64,000 nt of DNA from Planctomycetota bacterium (GCA_018671175.1 JABHIE010000015.1:1-64000), one strand, 5' to 3'; counted from the stretch's first letter, positions 1 to 10,332 are shown. Notes: a model not told the origin generated them from the letters alone. Program-made: numbers and translations.

Positions 1-735
1 CAAATTGAATGTATTCGACCCCAAAACATTGCCAAAAACAACACCGACATTTCCGCGACGCATCGCTTGAATCGAAGTCGCAAGCTCAGGGGAAGAAGTG
101 CCGATTGCAGCGATGAGGTAACCCGCAAAGCCTGCGCTCCAGCCCCATTGGGCCGCGAGATTGAGTGCACCAGACAGAAAGAAGTCTGCGCCAATAGCAA
201 GCAATGCGAAGCCTACGATTGCATTGGTCGCATCTCTCCAGAGAGGGCGGCTTGAGGTGTGCCCATCGGGCGCTTGCATGGGATTGTTTTTCTTCCCACG
301 CAAAATGGAGAGAAGCAAGGCCAAATAAATAAGCGCGAACAAAAAACCTGCACTTGCCGTTGGCTGCTCGCGAAGAAACGCCCAGAAAGAAATGGCCGTC
401 CCTGCGAAAAGTGGGAGCACTGTTTTTTTACTGAAACCACCGCCGATGAGACTCTGCGTGCCGCTTTTGATCAGCAGCATCACGCCAAGCACAATGCCTA
501 CATTAAATGCGTTGGAGCCCATAATCGTGCCGACCGCCAGCTCGGGGTGCAATGGCGCGCTTTGAGCCCCCACGAAAAGCTCAGGCAGTGAGGTGCCGAG
601 CGCAAGCAACAAAAGCCCCGCGACAGCCTCGGACCAACCCAAGCGATAAGCAAGCCCCAACGACCCACGCACCGCATAGTCAGAACCGATTATCAGCAGT
701 GCAATGCCGCCGAGCAGAGGCAGGAAGTCGTTCAA
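1..735 (-). CDS. Sodium/calcium exchanger family membrane antiporter (CaCA), C-terminus outside window
   Basis: My own translation of the minus strand gives 245 codons without a stop, running off the left edge; the ORF track omits it because it is open-ended. It is a hydrophobic multi-pass protein with both alpha-repeat signatures of the Ca2+/cation antiporter family: GTSLPEL followed by GSNAFN in the first half, and GTSSPEL followed by GSNTFN in the second. These repeats carry the acidic residues that bind Ca2+ or Na+ in the membrane. The start is taken as TTG at 735 because no upstream ATG/GTG is in frame and a TATACT hexamer ends 7 nt before it. Only the last part is missing (family usually about 310-350 residues). 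Ion specificity cannot be read from the sequence. Confidence 0.85.
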   Translation of the reverse strand, partial: MNDFLPLLGGIALLIIGSDYAVRGSLGLAYRLGWSEAVAGLLLLALGTSLPELFVGAQSAPLHPELAVGTIMGSNAFNVGIVLGVMLLIKSGTQSLIGGGFSKKTVLPLFAGTAISFWAFLREQPTASAGFLFALIYLALLLSILRGKKNNPMQAPDGHTSSRPLWRDATNAIVGFALLAIGADFFLSGALNLAAQWGWSAGFAGYLIAAIGTSSPELATSIQAMRRGNVGVVFGNVLGSNTFNL

Positions 736-741
736 GACCGT

Positions 742-748
742 TAGTATA
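742..748. promoter_or_regulatory. Overlapping divergent -10 elements (TAGTAT on +, TATACT on -)
   Basis: TAGTAT (742-747, plus) and TATACT (748-743, minus) overlap almost completely. Spacing to the plus ATG at 756 is 8 nt and to the minus TTG at 735 is 7 nt, so transcription starting 6-8 nt downstream of either hexamer would begin at or next to the start codon. No convincing -35 is seen. Function is inferred from position and repetition of the pattern at other loci. Confidence 0.5.
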
Positions 749-755
749 GGGCGGA

Positions 756-1496
756 ATGAGTACTGCCCCACACCCTCGCTTGCCGCGAATCGGCCTAACC
801 ACCGAGGTCTTGGCGCCACCCCTCTATGAGGGCAAGCGACGCTACCAGCTTTTTACCGACTACGCCGACGCCATCCGCGTTGCAGGCGGCGTGCCCATCT
901 TGATCCCAGGCGATGCGGGCAGCGATGAGTTGGCGTCTCTTTTAGATTGCCTCGACGGGCTTTTACTTACGGGCGGTGACGATGCCGATTTACGACTCTT
1001 GGGCGGAGCCGATCCAGCACCCGAATGCAAATTGATGCCCCCCGAGCAACAGGCCTGCGTTTTTTCCATTTTCCAGCAGGCCACAGCGCGGCGGATGCCC
1101 GTTTTCGGCATTTGCCTCGGGATGCAGATTATGGGTTTGGCCTTCAAGGCGCCTTATGTCCAGCACTTGGAAACGGCTCAAACCCATACATGTGGGCAAA
1201 AGCACAAAGTTGCACCGTCCGCAAACTCCTTGTTGTCAAGCATTTGCGGCGACGATGCTTTTGAAATCATGTCTTACCACCACCAGGCTCTCTCTTCTGC
1301 TGGCGATCAGGGATTGTTGGCGACGGCTGTAGCCGAGACGGATGGCACGCTTGAAGCGGTCGAGCTACCGGATTACCCATTCGGCCTTGGTGTGCAATGG
1401 CACCCCGAAAAAACGCCCGACTCGCCAAGCACTCTTGCGCTTTTCTGCCGATTTGTCGAGGCAGCAGCGACCTTCCACGGCGCTAAGGTTTCTTAA
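756..1496 (+). CDS. Gamma-glutamyl-gamma-aminobutyrate hydrolase-like class I glutamine amidotransferase (peptidase C26)
   Basis: A 246-residue cytosolic hydrolase of the PuuD/peptidase C26 group, which cleaves gamma-glutamyl amide bonds. Visible: LLLTGGDDAD near residues 70-78 typical of the PuuD branch, the nucleophile elbow GICLGMQ with Cys120, SYHHQ about residue 170, and GVQWHPE at 212-218 supplying the catalytic His216 and Glu218. The length matches the family (about 250). It is the first gene of a plus-strand run with the next gene 11 nt downstream. No polyamine or GABA genes are nearby, so the physiological substrate is open; this family is often annotated as putrescine catabolism without proof. 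Confidence 0.85.
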   Translation: MSTAPHPRLPRIGLTTEVLAPPLYEGKRRYQLFTDYADAIRVAGGVPILIPGDAGSDELASLLDCLDGLLLTGGDDADLRLLGGADPAPECKLMPPEQQACVFSIFQQATARRMPVFGICLGMQIMGLAFKAPYVQHLETAQTHTCGQKHKVAPSANSLLSSICGDDAFEIMSYHHQALSSAGDQGLLATAVAETDGTLEAVELPDYPFGLGVQWHPEKTPDSPSTLALFCRFVEAAATFHGAKVS

Positions 1497-1507
1497 CGAG
1501 CAAATTC

Positions 1508-2836
1508 ATGAGCACCTCTGACAATAAACACCGAAGTGAATTGAGGAAAGCCAAAATGGGCTTCCAAAAAAATGACAAGTTTCGCATGATTGCGATGGTT
1601 GTCGGGCTTGCGATTATTTTGGTCGGCTACCAAGCGATTGTCCACTGGGGAGACAACGCCAAACTAGGCGATAGCCCGCGCGCGGATGTCATCGAAGAAG
1701 AAATTGTATTGCCGCCGATTGATTTTGAGATTTTGGCGGAAGTCAAAGATGACTCTTCAGGTGATCGTGTCGTGCTTGAGCCAAAGCCATTTGAACACCT
1801 TTCAAAAATGGCTCAGGCTTTGTTGCCTGCGCATTTAAGCGCACTCGGCGAGCCTGTTTTTCCTTTCGATGACAGCGCCAAATGTGGTGCCCCCTACCGC
1901 CTACGCGGCGAGTTGCTGCATGCCCGTAATGTCACTCGTTCAGCAGGTGGCCCAAGCGAATATTGGTGCCTATTGCGTACTGATTCCGGCGAAGAGTTTT
2001 TCTATGTTTCAATCCGCTTGCCCGATCAACTTTTCGGAAACGAAAACTATGCACGCGCTGACGGTTACTTCTTTAAAAACTACACCCAAAAAATTGACGG
2101 CGAGCGTTTGACTCGACCTCTAATCGTGGGGCGCATGTTGGCGCCCTCAGCTCGCTTGATCGCCCCCACGACGACGATCGACCCTGTCATCATGGCCGAT
2201 GTACGCGATGCTGGTCATGGTGAGTTCCGCGATTTAGACGAACGCGCCATGTGGCACTTACTTAATGTAGCCCAAGCCACAACCGCAGACGGCCGCGCTG
2301 ACGACGCAGGTCTTAGCAATGCTAAATGGCTAGACTACAACGCTTTAAGTGAATTGGCAAAATCACCAGAGCTCTTTCACGGGCAAGCGTTTTCATTTAC
2401 GGGTGTCGTTGTCGATTCATGGAGCGAGACGCAACCCGAAAACAGCCTTCGCATGAATCGCCTGACCAATGCGTACATCCGCAACCCTGAGCTGGGTGAT
2501 CATTTGATTCGCGTCATCGCCCCTGGCGGTTTTGACCTTAAGCCATTTGATCGCAACCCCGAGGCATGGACGGGTTGGTTCATGCAACTCTGGGCCTACG
2601 AAGACACCAAGGGCGCACAGCGGCGCACGCCCGTTTTTGTCATTGCAAAAGTAGATGCTATTGACATCGAAGAGGCTCCTTATGTTGGGCAAATCCAATA
2701 CGGTTTTATGGGTTTATTCGCTGCGATTGCCTTGCTCATGTTCGCGCTCATTCGGCGGGATAAAAAATCTGCGGATGCAGCATCTGTCGCTTGGAAAAAA
2801 CGGCGCAATCACCGGCGAGGTGATATCGAATCATGA
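1508..2836 (+). CDS. Hypothetical protein with N- and C-terminal membrane segments
   Basis: Not recognised. The 442-residue product has a basic N-terminus, a hydrophobic segment at about residues 27-45 (IAMVVGLAIILVGYQAIV), a long soluble middle part without cysteine-rich or catalytic motifs that I can name, and a second hydrophobic segment at about 396-415 followed by a basic tail. This suggests a large loop outside the cytoplasm held by two membrane helices. Its stop codon overlaps the aroB start (ATGA at 2833-2836), implying translational coupling within the operon. Function unknown. Confidence 0.7.
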   Translation: MSTSDNKHRSELRKAKMGFQKNDKFRMIAMVVGLAIILVGYQAIVHWGDNAKLGDSPRADVIEEEIVLPPIDFEILAEVKDDSSGDRVVLEPKPFEHLSKMAQALLPAHLSALGEPVFPFDDSAKCGAPYRLRGELLHARNVTRSAGGPSEYWCLLRTDSGEEFFYVSIRLPDQLFGNENYARADGYFFKNYTQKIDGERLTRPLIVGRMLAPSARLIAPTTTIDPVIMADVRDAGHGEFRDLDERAMWHLLNVAQATTADGRADDAGLSNAKWLDYNALSELAKSPELFHGQAFSFTGVVVDSWSETQPENSLRMNRLTNAYIRNPELGDHLIRVIAPGGFDLKPFDRNPEAWTGWFMQLWAYEDTKGAQRRTPVFVIAKVDAIDIEEAPYVGQIQYGFMGLFAAIALLMFALIRRDKKSADAASVAWKKRRNHRRGDIES

Positions 2837-3921
2837 GTCGACATAAACTTGGCAGCGGTTTTTTGGCAAGCGCACTCGCGCGTGAGATTCGCCGACTCAA
2901 GCCAAGCTCAGTGTTTGCAGTTGTCGACCCGGGCGCTAAGGCGATAACTGAGAGCGCGCTGCAAAATTTGCCTTGCGTCGTGATGCGCGGCACTCGCGGA
3001 GAACGCCTCAAGACTCCTGAAGCGGCAGCTCAGCTTACGCAAAAAATGGTCCGCAAAGGCCTAGACCGCCAGAGTCTAGTGATTGCCGTTGGCGGAGGGG
3101 CCTCCACCGACCTGACCGGTTTCGCTGCGGCGACCGCTCTACGAGGAGTGCGCTGGGGCGTGGTTTCGACGACCCTGCTTTCAATGGCCGATGCTGGCTT
3201 AGGCGGAAAAACAGCCGTCAATTTGCCCGAAGGCAAAAATTTAATGGGTGCCTTCCACATGCCCGAATTCGTTTTTGCTGATTTGGCTACGCTTGAGACC
3301 TTGCCGAGCACAGAATGGACGAGCGGCCTCGGTGAAATACTTAAAGCCGCCATGCTTTCCGGAACGGCGGCACTTTCGCGGCTCGAGGCGGCTCAGGCCA
3401 GCGATTTCAGTCCAGAGATTCTCGGGCGCATCCAAAGTGGCCCTGGATCAGAAAAAAGCGCGCTTTTGCAGACCTTGCAAATGTCCGTGCGGGTCAAGAA
3501 AAAGATTGTTGAGCTTGACCCTCTTGAGTCGGGGCTTCGCAAAACGCTTAACCTCGGCCACACATTCGGCCACGCTTTAGAAACGGCGGCGGCGCAACAG
3601 GCTGCAAGTAAACGACTTAGCCACGGGAGCGCCGTTGCGCTTGGCTTGCTTTGCGCTTTGCGTTTTGCCGTTGAAGCGGGTCTCGCCGCGCCAACTTATT
3701 ACGAACGCATTTTGGCTTTGACTGAGCACTTGGGTTTGCCGACCCAATTCCAGGGTCGCCTTCCAGCGCCAAATGAATTACGGCGACTTCTAAAGCATGA
3801 TAAAAAGGCTCTCGGCGGCAAGCTCGACCTCATTTTGCCGACCCGGCCTGGGGCGGTTGAAATGATAGAGGGCATCCGCGTGGGGCAAGTCGAGCGCGTT
3901 TTACGGCGCGAATTGGGCTAA
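2833..3921 (+). CDS. aroB: 3-dehydroquinate synthase
   Basis: Second step of the shikimate pathway: converts DAHP to 3-dehydroquinate using NAD+ and a divalent metal. The 362-residue sequence shows the NAD-binding stretch AVGGGASTDLTGF, the STTLLSMADAGLGGKTAVN block with catalytic/substrate lysines, the GEILKAA motif with a metal-ligand Glu, and the metal-binding histidines in LNLGHTFGHALE and SHGSAVALG. Length agrees with bacterial AroB. It starts inside the stop of the preceding gene (ATGA) and is followed 71 nt later by carB, which has its own likely promoter. Confidence 0.96.
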   Translation: MSRHKLGSGFLASALAREIRRLKPSSVFAVVDPGAKAITESALQNLPCVVMRGTRGERLKTPEAAAQLTQKMVRKGLDRQSLVIAVGGGASTDLTGFAAATALRGVRWGVVSTTLLSMADAGLGGKTAVNLPEGKNLMGAFHMPEFVFADLATLETLPSTEWTSGLGEILKAAMLSGTAALSRLEAAQASDFSPEILGRIQSGPGSEKSALLQTLQMSVRVKKKIVELDPLESGLRKTLNLGHTFGHALETAAAQQAASKRLSHGSAVALGLLCALRFAVEAGLAAPTYYERILALTEHLGLPTQFQGRLPAPNELRRLLKHDKKALGGKLDLILPTRPGAVEMIEGIRVGQVERVLRRELG

Positions 3922-3968
3922 ATCTGCAAAAGGTCGAGGTGGCTGTTTTCCACGGCCCAAGTCGCGGT

Positions 3969-3974
3969 TAGAAT
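3969..3974 (+). promoter_or_regulatory. Candidate -10 (TAGAAT) of carB
   Basis: TAGAAT lies 18 nt upstream of the carB ATG in the 71-nt gap after aroB, giving a predicted 5' leader of about 10 nt. The same hexamer precedes several other genes in the window. No clear -35. Confidence 0.4.
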
Positions 3975-3992
3975 GGCAAAAATTCCCCCACC

Positions 3993-6900
3993 ATGCCGCG
4001 CCGCACAGACCTCAAGTCCATCCTCATCATCGGTTCCGGCCCCATCATCATTGGGCAGGCCTGTGAGTTCGATTATTCCGGCACGCAAGCGATTAAGGCT
4101 TTGCGAGAAGAGGGCTACCGTCTGATTCTGGTTAATTCCAATCCGGCGACCATCATGACCGACCCTGAGTTGGCCGATGCGACTTATGTCGAGCCGATTA
4201 CGCCCGAATTCGTGGCGCGAGTGATTGAAAAAGAACGGCCTGATGCGATTTTGCCAACGCTTGGTGGCCAAACTGCGCTCAACACCGCGCTCAGTCTTCA
4301 CGAGATGGGCGTGCTCAAAAAATACGGCGTCGAAATGATTGGCGCCGACCGCGATGTAATCCATAAAGCCGAAGATCGCGATGAATTCCGCACGGCCATG
4401 GACGCCATCGGGCTTAACAGCGCGACATCCGAAATCGCGCACAACATGGATGAGGCTCACGCGGCTTGCGCGATTATTGGGCTGCCCTGTGTTATTCGCC
4501 CGGCGTTCACGATGGGCGGCTCAGGCGGCGGCATCGCCTACAACCAAGAAGAATTCGAAACCATCTGCACCCGCGGTTTGCGTCTTTCCCCAAACAGCGA
4601 GCTTCTAATCGAAAGATCACTCGTCGGCTGGAAAGAGTATGAAATGGAAGTCATGCGCGACGCAAAAGACAATTGTGTCATTGTTTGCTCCATCGAAAAC
4701 CTCGACCCGATGGGCGTGCACACTGGCGATTCGATTACCGTTGCGCCCGCCCAAACGCTGACTGATCGCGAGTATCAAAAGATGCGCGATGCGTCTTTTG
4801 CCATCATGCGCGAAATTGGTGTAGCGACAGGTGGCTCCAATGTTCAATTTGCGGTCAACCCTGCCAATGGCGATTTGATTGTGATCGAAATGAACCCACG
4901 CGTTTCGCGATCGTCGGCTTTGGCTTCAAAGGCGACTGGGTTCCCAATTGCCAAGTTTGCCGCCAAGCTTGCCGTTGGATACACGCTCGATGAGATTCAA
5001 AACGACATCACCAAAGCGACGCCCGCCTGTTTCGAGCCAAGCATTGATTATGTCGTCGTCAAAATGCCGCGCTTTGCTTTTGAAAAATTCCCTCAAAGCG
5101 ATTCAACACTTGGCACCCAAATGAAGTCGGTCGGCGAGACCATGGCCATCGGTCGCACCTTCGAGGAAGCCTTCCAAAAAGCTCTGCGTGGTCTTGAAGT
5201 TGGGCGGAATGGTTTTAGTGGTAAAAAGCGCGAATTCGCTGCTGAAGAGTTGCCTCAAAAAATGATGCGGCCTGCTCCAGGGCGCCTATTTGCCATTTAC
5301 GATGCGTTTGTGCAAGATTACAGTGTTGACGAGGTGCATCGACTTACTGGGATTGACCCTTGGTTTTTGACTTACCTCAAGCGGCTCGCTGTTGGCGACG
5401 CGGGTCTTGAAAACATTCAGCTTGATTCTCTCGACGCTGACAAAATGCGGCGACTCAAGGCGCGTGGCTACAGCGACAACCGCATGGCTGAGGCGATGCA
5501 GATTCATGAAAACGATGTCCGCGCAAAGCGTAAAGAATTGGGTGTTGAGCCGGGCTTTCGCCTTGTTGATACCTGCGCTGCTGAGTTTGCTGCCGCCACG
5601 CCTTATTTGTATTCGACATACGATTGTTCCAGCGACGAGGTCGCCGTCGGCAGCAACAAAAAAATCATCATCCTTGGCGGCGGTCCTAATCGCATCGGCC
5701 AGGGCATTGAGTTTGATTATTGCTGCGTGCACGCGAGCATGGCTTTGCGCGACATGGGAGTTGAAGCCATCATGGTTAATTCAAACCCCGAAACCGTTTC
5801 GACTGACTTTGATATTTCTGACCGGCTTTATTTTGAGCCGCTCACCCATGAAGATGTCCTTGCCATCTGTGAGCGCGAAAAACCTGATGGCATCATCGTG
5901 CAGTTTGGTGGCCAAACACCACTCAATCTCGCAAGCGGTTTAGAGCAAGCCGGCATGCCGATTCTCGGCACTCCCGTCGAAGCCATTGACCGCGCCGAAG
6001 ACCGCGAGCATTTTGCCAATATGTTGCGCAAATTGAATCTGCGCCAGCCCACAAACGGCATTGCCAGAAGCCCTGAAGATGCCGTCAAAATTGCCGACCG
6101 TATTGGCTACCCCGTTTTGATGCGCCCAAGTTATGTCCTGGGCGGTCGTGCCATGGAAATCGTTTACGACGCGCGCGATTTGAGCCGCTACATGAAAGAA
6201 GCGGTCATGGCCTCTCAAGAACGCCCAGTTTTGATTGACCGTTTTCTTGAAGACGCCGTCGAAGTTGATGTAGATTGCGTTTGCGACGGCAAAGATGTCG
6301 TGATTGCCGCAGTCATGGAGCACATTGAAGAGGCCGGGATTCATTCTGGCGACTCGACTTGCGTCATTCCGCCAATTACGCTCTCCGATACGATTGTTGA
6401 CGAGATTAAAGAATCGACCCGTGCAATGGCTCTTGAGTTGGGCGTGATTGGCTTAATGAATGTTCAGTTTGCTGTTCGCGGCGAAACGGTTTACATCCTA
6501 GAGGTCAACCCACGCGCCTCACGCACCGTGCCTTATGTGGCTAAAGCGACTGGCGTGGCTTGGGCGCGCATCGCCACGATGGTCATGGCCGGCAAATCGC
6601 TGGCCGAGTTGGGCGCCGTTGAGATTGAAATCAACGATCACATTGCGGTTAAGGCGCCGGCCTTCCCTTTTGCTAAATTCCCTGGAGCTCGCGCTGACCT
6701 CGGCCCCGAAATGCGTTCAACGGGCGAGGTTATGGGGATTGACCCATCATTCGGGATGGCCTTCGCCAAGGCGAGCGATGCCGCAGGGCGCACTTTGCCC
6801 ACCGAGGGTAAAGTTTTCCTTTCGGTTAAAGATGCCGACAAACGGCAGCTTCCGATGGTGGCGCGCCAGCTTGTTGGCCTTGGTTTTGACCTCATCGCAA

Positions 6901-7220
6901 CTGGCGGCACATGGAAAGTGCTCAAGCGGCACGGCGTCCCTGTTGAGCGAGTTAACAAAGTACACGAAGGGCGACCCAATGTGGTCGACTTGATTAAAAG
7001 CCAAGAAGTGAGTTTGATTATTAATACTCCTCTCGGCAAAGTCACGCGCCACGACGACGGCATGATTCGCTCTGATGCGTATCAGGTTGGTATCCCGTGT
7101 TTGACGACAATGTCCGCCGCGATGGCCGCAGTTGAAGGGATTCAAGCCCTCAAACTCGGCGCGGGTGGCGTGAAGAGTTTGCAGGATTATTTTTTGGTTG
7201 AGGCTCTCTCAACCAAATGA
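3993..7220 (+). CDS. carB: Carbamoyl-phosphate synthase large subunit
   Basis: Makes carbamoyl phosphate for pyrimidine and arginine synthesis with the glutaminase CarA, which is not in this window. The 1075-residue length is typical. Two homologous synthetase halves are visible: [19 protein letters not shown] opens the first and [16 protein letters not shown] (about residue 560) opens the second, each followed by an ATP-grasp fold ([36 protein letters not shown]). The C-terminal allosteric MGS-like domain is recognisable from about residue 935 ([11 protein letters not shown] ... IATGGTWK). The start ATG follows a TAGAAT hexamer; the stop overlaps the next gene (ATGA), so the downstream glycosyltransferase is probably cotranscribed. 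Confidence 0.98.
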   Translation: MPRRTDLKSILIIGSGPIIIGQACEFDYSGTQAIKALREEGYRLILVNSNPATIMTDPELADATYVEPITPEFVARVIEKERPDAILPTLGGQTALNTALSLHEMGVLKKYGVEMIGADRDVIHKAEDRDEFRTAMDAIGLNSATSEIAHNMDEAHAACAIIGLPCVIRPAFTMGGSGGGIAYNQEEFETICTRGLRLSPNSELLIERSLVGWKEYEMEVMRDAKDNCVIVCSIENLDPMGVHTGDSITVAPAQTLTDREYQKMRDASFAIMREIGVATGGSNVQFAVNPANGDLIVIEMNPRVSRSSALASKATGFPIAKFAAKLAVGYTLDEIQNDITKATPACFEPSIDYVVVKMPRFAFEKFPQSDSTLGTQMKSVGETMAIGRTFEEAFQKALRGLEVGRNGFSGKKREFAAEELPQKMMRPAPGRLFAIYDAFVQDYSVDEVHRLTGIDPWFLTYLKRLAVGDAGLENIQLDSLDADKMRRLKARGYSDNRMAEAMQIHENDVRAKRKELGVEPGFRLVDTCAAEFAAATPYLYSTYDCSSDEVAVGSNKKIIILGGGPNRIGQGIEFDYCCVHASMALRDMGVEAIMVNSNPETVSTDFDISDRLYFEPLTHEDVLAICEREKPDGIIVQFGGQTPLNLASGLEQAGMPILGTPVEAIDRAEDREHFANMLRKLNLRQPTNGIARSPEDAVKIADRIGYPVLMRPSYVLGGRAMEIVYDARDLSRYMKEAVMASQERPVLIDRFLEDAVEVDVDCVCDGKDVVIAAVMEHIEEAGIHSGDSTCVIPPITLSDTIVDEIKESTRAMALELGVIGLMNVQFAVRGETVYILEVNPRASRTVPYVAKATGVAWARIATMVMAGKSLAELGAVEIEINDHIAVKAPAFPFAKFPGARADLGPEMRSTGEVMGIDPSFGMAFAKASDAAGRTLPTEGKVFLSVKDADKRQLPMVARQLVGLGFDLIATGGTWKVLKRHGVPVERVNKVHEGRPNVVDLIKSQEVSLIINTPLGKVTRHDDGMIRSDAYQVGIPCLTTMSAAMAAVEGIQALKLGAGGVKSLQDYFLVEALSTK

Positions 7221-8233
7221 AGCCTGCCTTTGCGCTAGATTGCCGACTAGAGCTCGGCAAGCCCTCTTCCTACACGCGCGTCCTTGACCTCCTTCGCGCG
7301 GGCGCTCGAGCTGCAAATATCCCATTTTGCGAATGGACAAACGGGCCCTGCGATGCGCCTATTTTGTGGTCGCCTTCACCGAGCATGCCGGCGGGTCTAG
7401 ATGGCATCAAGCTCGTCCCGACTTTGCATGACATTACGCCCCTGCTCCCTGATGATCGCAACGCTCTGCAACGGTGGCGCAATGCGAGGCGGTTCAAGAA
7501 GACGGTCAAGCAAATTTCAACCGTGGCCTCTCTCATTATCACAGGGTCTCAGTTTGCGCAGAATAGTATTGAAACTGAATTCCCCTCGCTAGTGGGCAAA
7601 CTGCATGTCGTCCCACATTTTCCAGATCAAAAGTTTTCACCAATCCCACACAACGGGCAAAACGATGCGGAAGCCATCCGTTCTCTTAATTTACCTATCA
7701 ATGGCGTTTTGTTTCTAGCTGCACTCAGGCGTCACAAAAACTGGGAGACACTCTTGCGCGCGTGGGCGATGATTCCGACGGCGCTTCAAGAGAAACACCC
7801 GCTCATTTTGGCCGGTGATGCGCGCAGGGCAAAGGGGCTTCCGCAAAAGATTGCGCGCGAATTGGGTGTCTTGAATAATCTCTATTTGCCCGGACGGATT
7901 CCAGATGAATCATTGCCCGCACTTTATCGGTCAGCTTCTATTTTTGTTTTCCCCTCTCTTGCTGAAGGGTTTGGCTTACCCCCCCTTGAAGCGATGGCTT
8001 GCGGTACCGCAGTGATTTCTTCCAACAGCACCAGCCTTCCTGAAGTTCTCGGCGACGCCGCCCTTTTCGCAGAGCCTCACGACACTTCGCTCTTTGCACA
8101 CCACATCGCCGAGCTATTATCTCAGCCTTCAATGCGTCAAGAGCAAGCTACTCTTGGCCTAAAACAAGCATCCTGCTGGTCTGCACAACGCACAGGGGAA
8201 GCGATGATTGCCGTCCTCCAGAAGCTGTCATGA
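7217..8233 (+). CDS. Glycosyltransferase family 4 (GT-B fold)
   Basis: A 338-residue glycosyltransferase likely transferring a nucleotide-activated sugar to a cell-surface glycan. The C-terminal donor-binding half carries the GT4 signature [20 protein letters not shown] with the E-x7-E motif, followed by [17 protein letters not shown]. The N-terminal half includes TLHDITPLL and [11 protein letters not shown], as in family members acting on exopolysaccharide or O-antigen. Start overlaps the carB stop and its own stop overlaps the O-antigen-ligase-like gene, both as ATGA. Donor and acceptor sugar cannot be inferred. Confidence 0.9.
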   Translation: MKPAFALDCRLELGKPSSYTRVLDLLRAGARAANIPFCEWTNGPCDAPILWSPSPSMPAGLDGIKLVPTLHDITPLLPDDRNALQRWRNARRFKKTVKQISTVASLIITGSQFAQNSIETEFPSLVGKLHVVPHFPDQKFSPIPHNGQNDAEAIRSLNLPINGVLFLAALRRHKNWETLLRAWAMIPTALQEKHPLILAGDARRAKGLPQKIARELGVLNNLYLPGRIPDESLPALYRSASIFVFPSLAEGFGLPPLEAMACGTAVISSNSTSLPEVLGDAALFAEPHDTSLFAHHIAELLSQPSMRQEQATLGLKQASCWSAQRTGEAMIAVLQKLS

Positions 8234-9450
8234 ATTCCAAACTAATCCTCACATGCACAGCCCTCTTAGGGGTTGCGCTCGGCTCGCTTGCCTTTTCAAA
8301 GGCGGGTATTGCGATTGCAGGTGGTCTTGCCATACTGCTTTCTCTGCAGCTTTTGCGCAAACAGCCGAAGCTCTTTTCGCTTTCTTTCCAGACTCCATTT
8401 CTCGCTTTTCTTTTTTCTATCGCACTGGCGACTTTGTTAACCCCAGCAAGCGCAGAGCCTTGGGCCAAGATTGATGGGCTTTGGCCTCTTTCCTTTCTTT
8501 TTTGCGCCGGTGCGATAGGCAAAATCACACCTAAGCCAATGCTGTTTTTCGCCACCTTCCTTGGCCTTGCTGGGGCAGGCGGCCTATATTCCGTTGGCAT
8601 GGCAATAGACTGGCTGCCACCCCACAAGATCTATTCAGGGCGGCATATTGGTCCGACTCATATTTTTGCGTTCTCGGTCGTCATGACTACAGCACTACCC
8701 GTTGCGCTAGATTTTGCTTTCCGCGCGCAAAAGAAAATGCGGTTTCTTTGGGTGCTTGTCGCACTGCTTTCACTCTTTGCGCTTGTTTCGACTGGAGAAA
8801 GGGCAAACACGGGTGTTGGCTGCTTGATTGCAGCATTTGTCCCGGCTCTTCATTTCAAAAGCGGGCGGGCCAAGTTGATTGGGGTCGGCATCCTACTCTT
8901 AGCCATCCCCGCCATTCTTCACTTTGGTGGCGACAAACTTGCTGGTCTTCTTTCCTTCGATTTTGCAAACCTGAATTCAAGTGACACTATGCGCGCTGCC
9001 CACTGGAGCGTCGCCTGGGATTCCTGGAAAACGGCTCCGCTCTTTGGCCACGGGCTTGGCACTTATAGCGATCTAGCCGTTCAACACCCTGTGCATGGAG
9101 ATTTCTTGAGAACCCCAGTGCGCCACGGTCAATTTGCAGCCCATAGCTACCCCTTACACACCTTGGCCACCCAAGGCCTTTTTGGCTTGGCTTGCGTTTG
9201 CTGGTGTGCGGCTGCCATTTTGATGTCTTTCGTGCGCGCATTCAAAGCACGCCCACAAGCTGCGACTTATGGCATTTTCGCATGCCTCATTTTTGCAGGC
9301 ACAAGTCTGACCGACACACCAATGTATCAGTCGGTGCGCCTCGCGGCATTCACTCTACTTGCTGGCTTTTCCTACGGACTGATTGTCGCCGACCAAAATA
9401 AAATGCTCGGAAGCAAACAAATGACGCCCCCGAAAGAAGGTGTTCTCTAG
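8230..9450 (+). CDS. O-antigen ligase/polymerase-like membrane protein (Wzy/WaaL type)
   Basis: A 406-residue protein with about ten hydrophobic segments and a large non-cytoplasmic loop near residues 265-310 containing GHGLGTYSDLAVQ and HSYPLHTLATQGLFG, the arrangement and G-x-G-x-G-T/H-S-x-x-L pattern of the O-antigen ligase superfamily (PF04932 style). Members ligate or polymerise lipid-linked glycans at the periplasmic face. It follows a GT4 gene with overlapping start/stop and converges on a GT2 gene, so this is a small surface-polysaccharide group. Ligase versus polymerase cannot be decided. Its last 96 nt overlap the 3' end of the opposing GT2 gene. Confidence 0.8.
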   Translation: MNSKLILTCTALLGVALGSLAFSKAGIAIAGGLAILLSLQLLRKQPKLFSLSFQTPFLAFLFSIALATLLTPASAEPWAKIDGLWPLSFLFCAGAIGKITPKPMLFFATFLGLAGAGGLYSVGMAIDWLPPHKIYSGRHIGPTHIFAFSVVMTTALPVALDFAFRAQKKMRFLWVLVALLSLFALVSTGERANTGVGCLIAAFVPALHFKSGRAKLIGVGILLLAIPAILHFGGDKLAGLLSFDFANLNSSDTMRAAHWSVAWDSWKTAPLFGHGLGTYSDLAVQHPVHGDFLRTPVRHGQFAAHSYPLHTLATQGLFGLACVCWCAAAILMSFVRAFKARPQAATYGIFACLIFAGTSLTDTPMYQSVRLAAFTLLAGFSYGLIVADQNKMLGSKQMTPPKEGVL

Positions 9451-10332
9451 CCAAGAGATAAGCCGGTATTTAAGCCGGTCGTGCCGCTGCATAGCGGGTT
9501 TATGCCCAACTGGCGCGCGCTCATAAAGCTCATCCGCCCAATCCATGGCTGCGATTCGTTGAGTCATCACGGATGGGTGCGTGCCTAAAAACAATGGGAT
9601 GCGACCCATCGCCCCATAGTCAAAACGATTTGTGACCTGGCGGACCCCTTGAGTTCTGCCATCACCTTCTTGGTGCCAATCATGAAAATGCGTCTGCTTG
9701 CGCTCCATAAAATCAGGTGGGCGCACCCAGCCATAATGGAATATTTTGGCATAGGAATAAACACAATTCAGTTTTTGCGTGCCAGCTTTTTGCCGATAAC
9801 TGAGGCCATCAAAATCAGGCACACGCCGAAAACTCTGCGCATCATTCCGAGAATGTATTTCAGGGTCATTCTTCAACATCCGAATCTCGCGCTTGTACCA
9901 AGCGTGAGATTTTTGCACATGACCGTAATCCCCCCAAAAGTGGAGGTAATCAAAAATCATTCCGTCGACCTCAGGATGGTCAAGCCACTTTTCGCATTGC
10001 GCACGCAGGCCCGGCAAATCGTCTTCGTGTAAAACCTCGTCACCCTGCAAATAGAGCAGCCAATCGCCTTTGCAGTGTGATTTAGCGATATCGGTTTGGT
10101 GAGCGTATTCCGTGCCGTTGGGGAAGGCGTCTAAATCCCAGACGGTGTCAATGAAACGGATTTTGTCAGAGCCCAGGCTTTCGATTTGCTCTCGAGTGTC
10201 ATCGTCTGGATCGGAATCGCCCATCGCGATAACAAATTCGTCGACAAGCGGGAGCGCCGAGCGAATGGATTCAAGAATCGGGTAATAAAGCTTGCTGCCA
10301 TTCCGCAAAAATGAAAATGCACTAATCATCAT
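9355..10332 (-). CDS. Glycosyltransferase family 2-like protein
   Basis: A 325-residue GT-A type glycosyltransferase. The N-terminus (ISAFSFLRNGSKLYYPILES, then EFVIAMGDSDPDDDT) resembles the nucleotide-sugar-binding start of GT2 enzymes, and GDWLLYLQGDEVLHEDD occupies the place of the DxD metal-binding motif. The rest (FDYLHFWGDYGHV, KIFHYGWVRPPDFM) is typical of a GT2 branch found with surface glycan genes. ATG at 10332 overlaps the murJ stop (ATGA), so it is the last gene of the gyrA-yqeY-haem-murJ run. The 3' end overlaps the convergent membrane gene by 96 nt. Substrate unknown. Confidence 0.82.
   Translation of the reverse strand: MMISAFSFLRNGSKLYYPILESIRSALPLVDEFVIAMGDSDPDDDTREQIESLGSDKIRFIDTVWDLDAFPNGTEYAHQTDIAKSHCKGDWLLYLQGDEVLHEDDLPGLRAQCEKWLDHPEVDGMIFDYLHFWGDYGHVQKSHAWYKREIRMLKNDPEIHSRNDAQSFRRVPDFDGLSYRQKAGTQKLNCVYSYAKIFHYGWVRPPDFMERKQTHFHDWHQEGDGRTQGVRQVTNRFDYGAMGRIPLFLGTHPSVMTQRIAAMDWADELYERAPVGHKPAMQRHDRLKYRLISWLENTFFRGRHLFASEHFILVGDNQSVGKASK

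Noticed and set aside
67-749. Small plus-strand ORFs at the left edge (67..255, 259..591, 552..749)
   Set aside because: They are shadows of the antiporter on the minus strand, which has clear family motifs.
6535-7145. ORFs opposite or overlapping carB, gyrA, nuo and kor genes
   Set aside because: All are out-of-frame shadows of genes with strong family identity.
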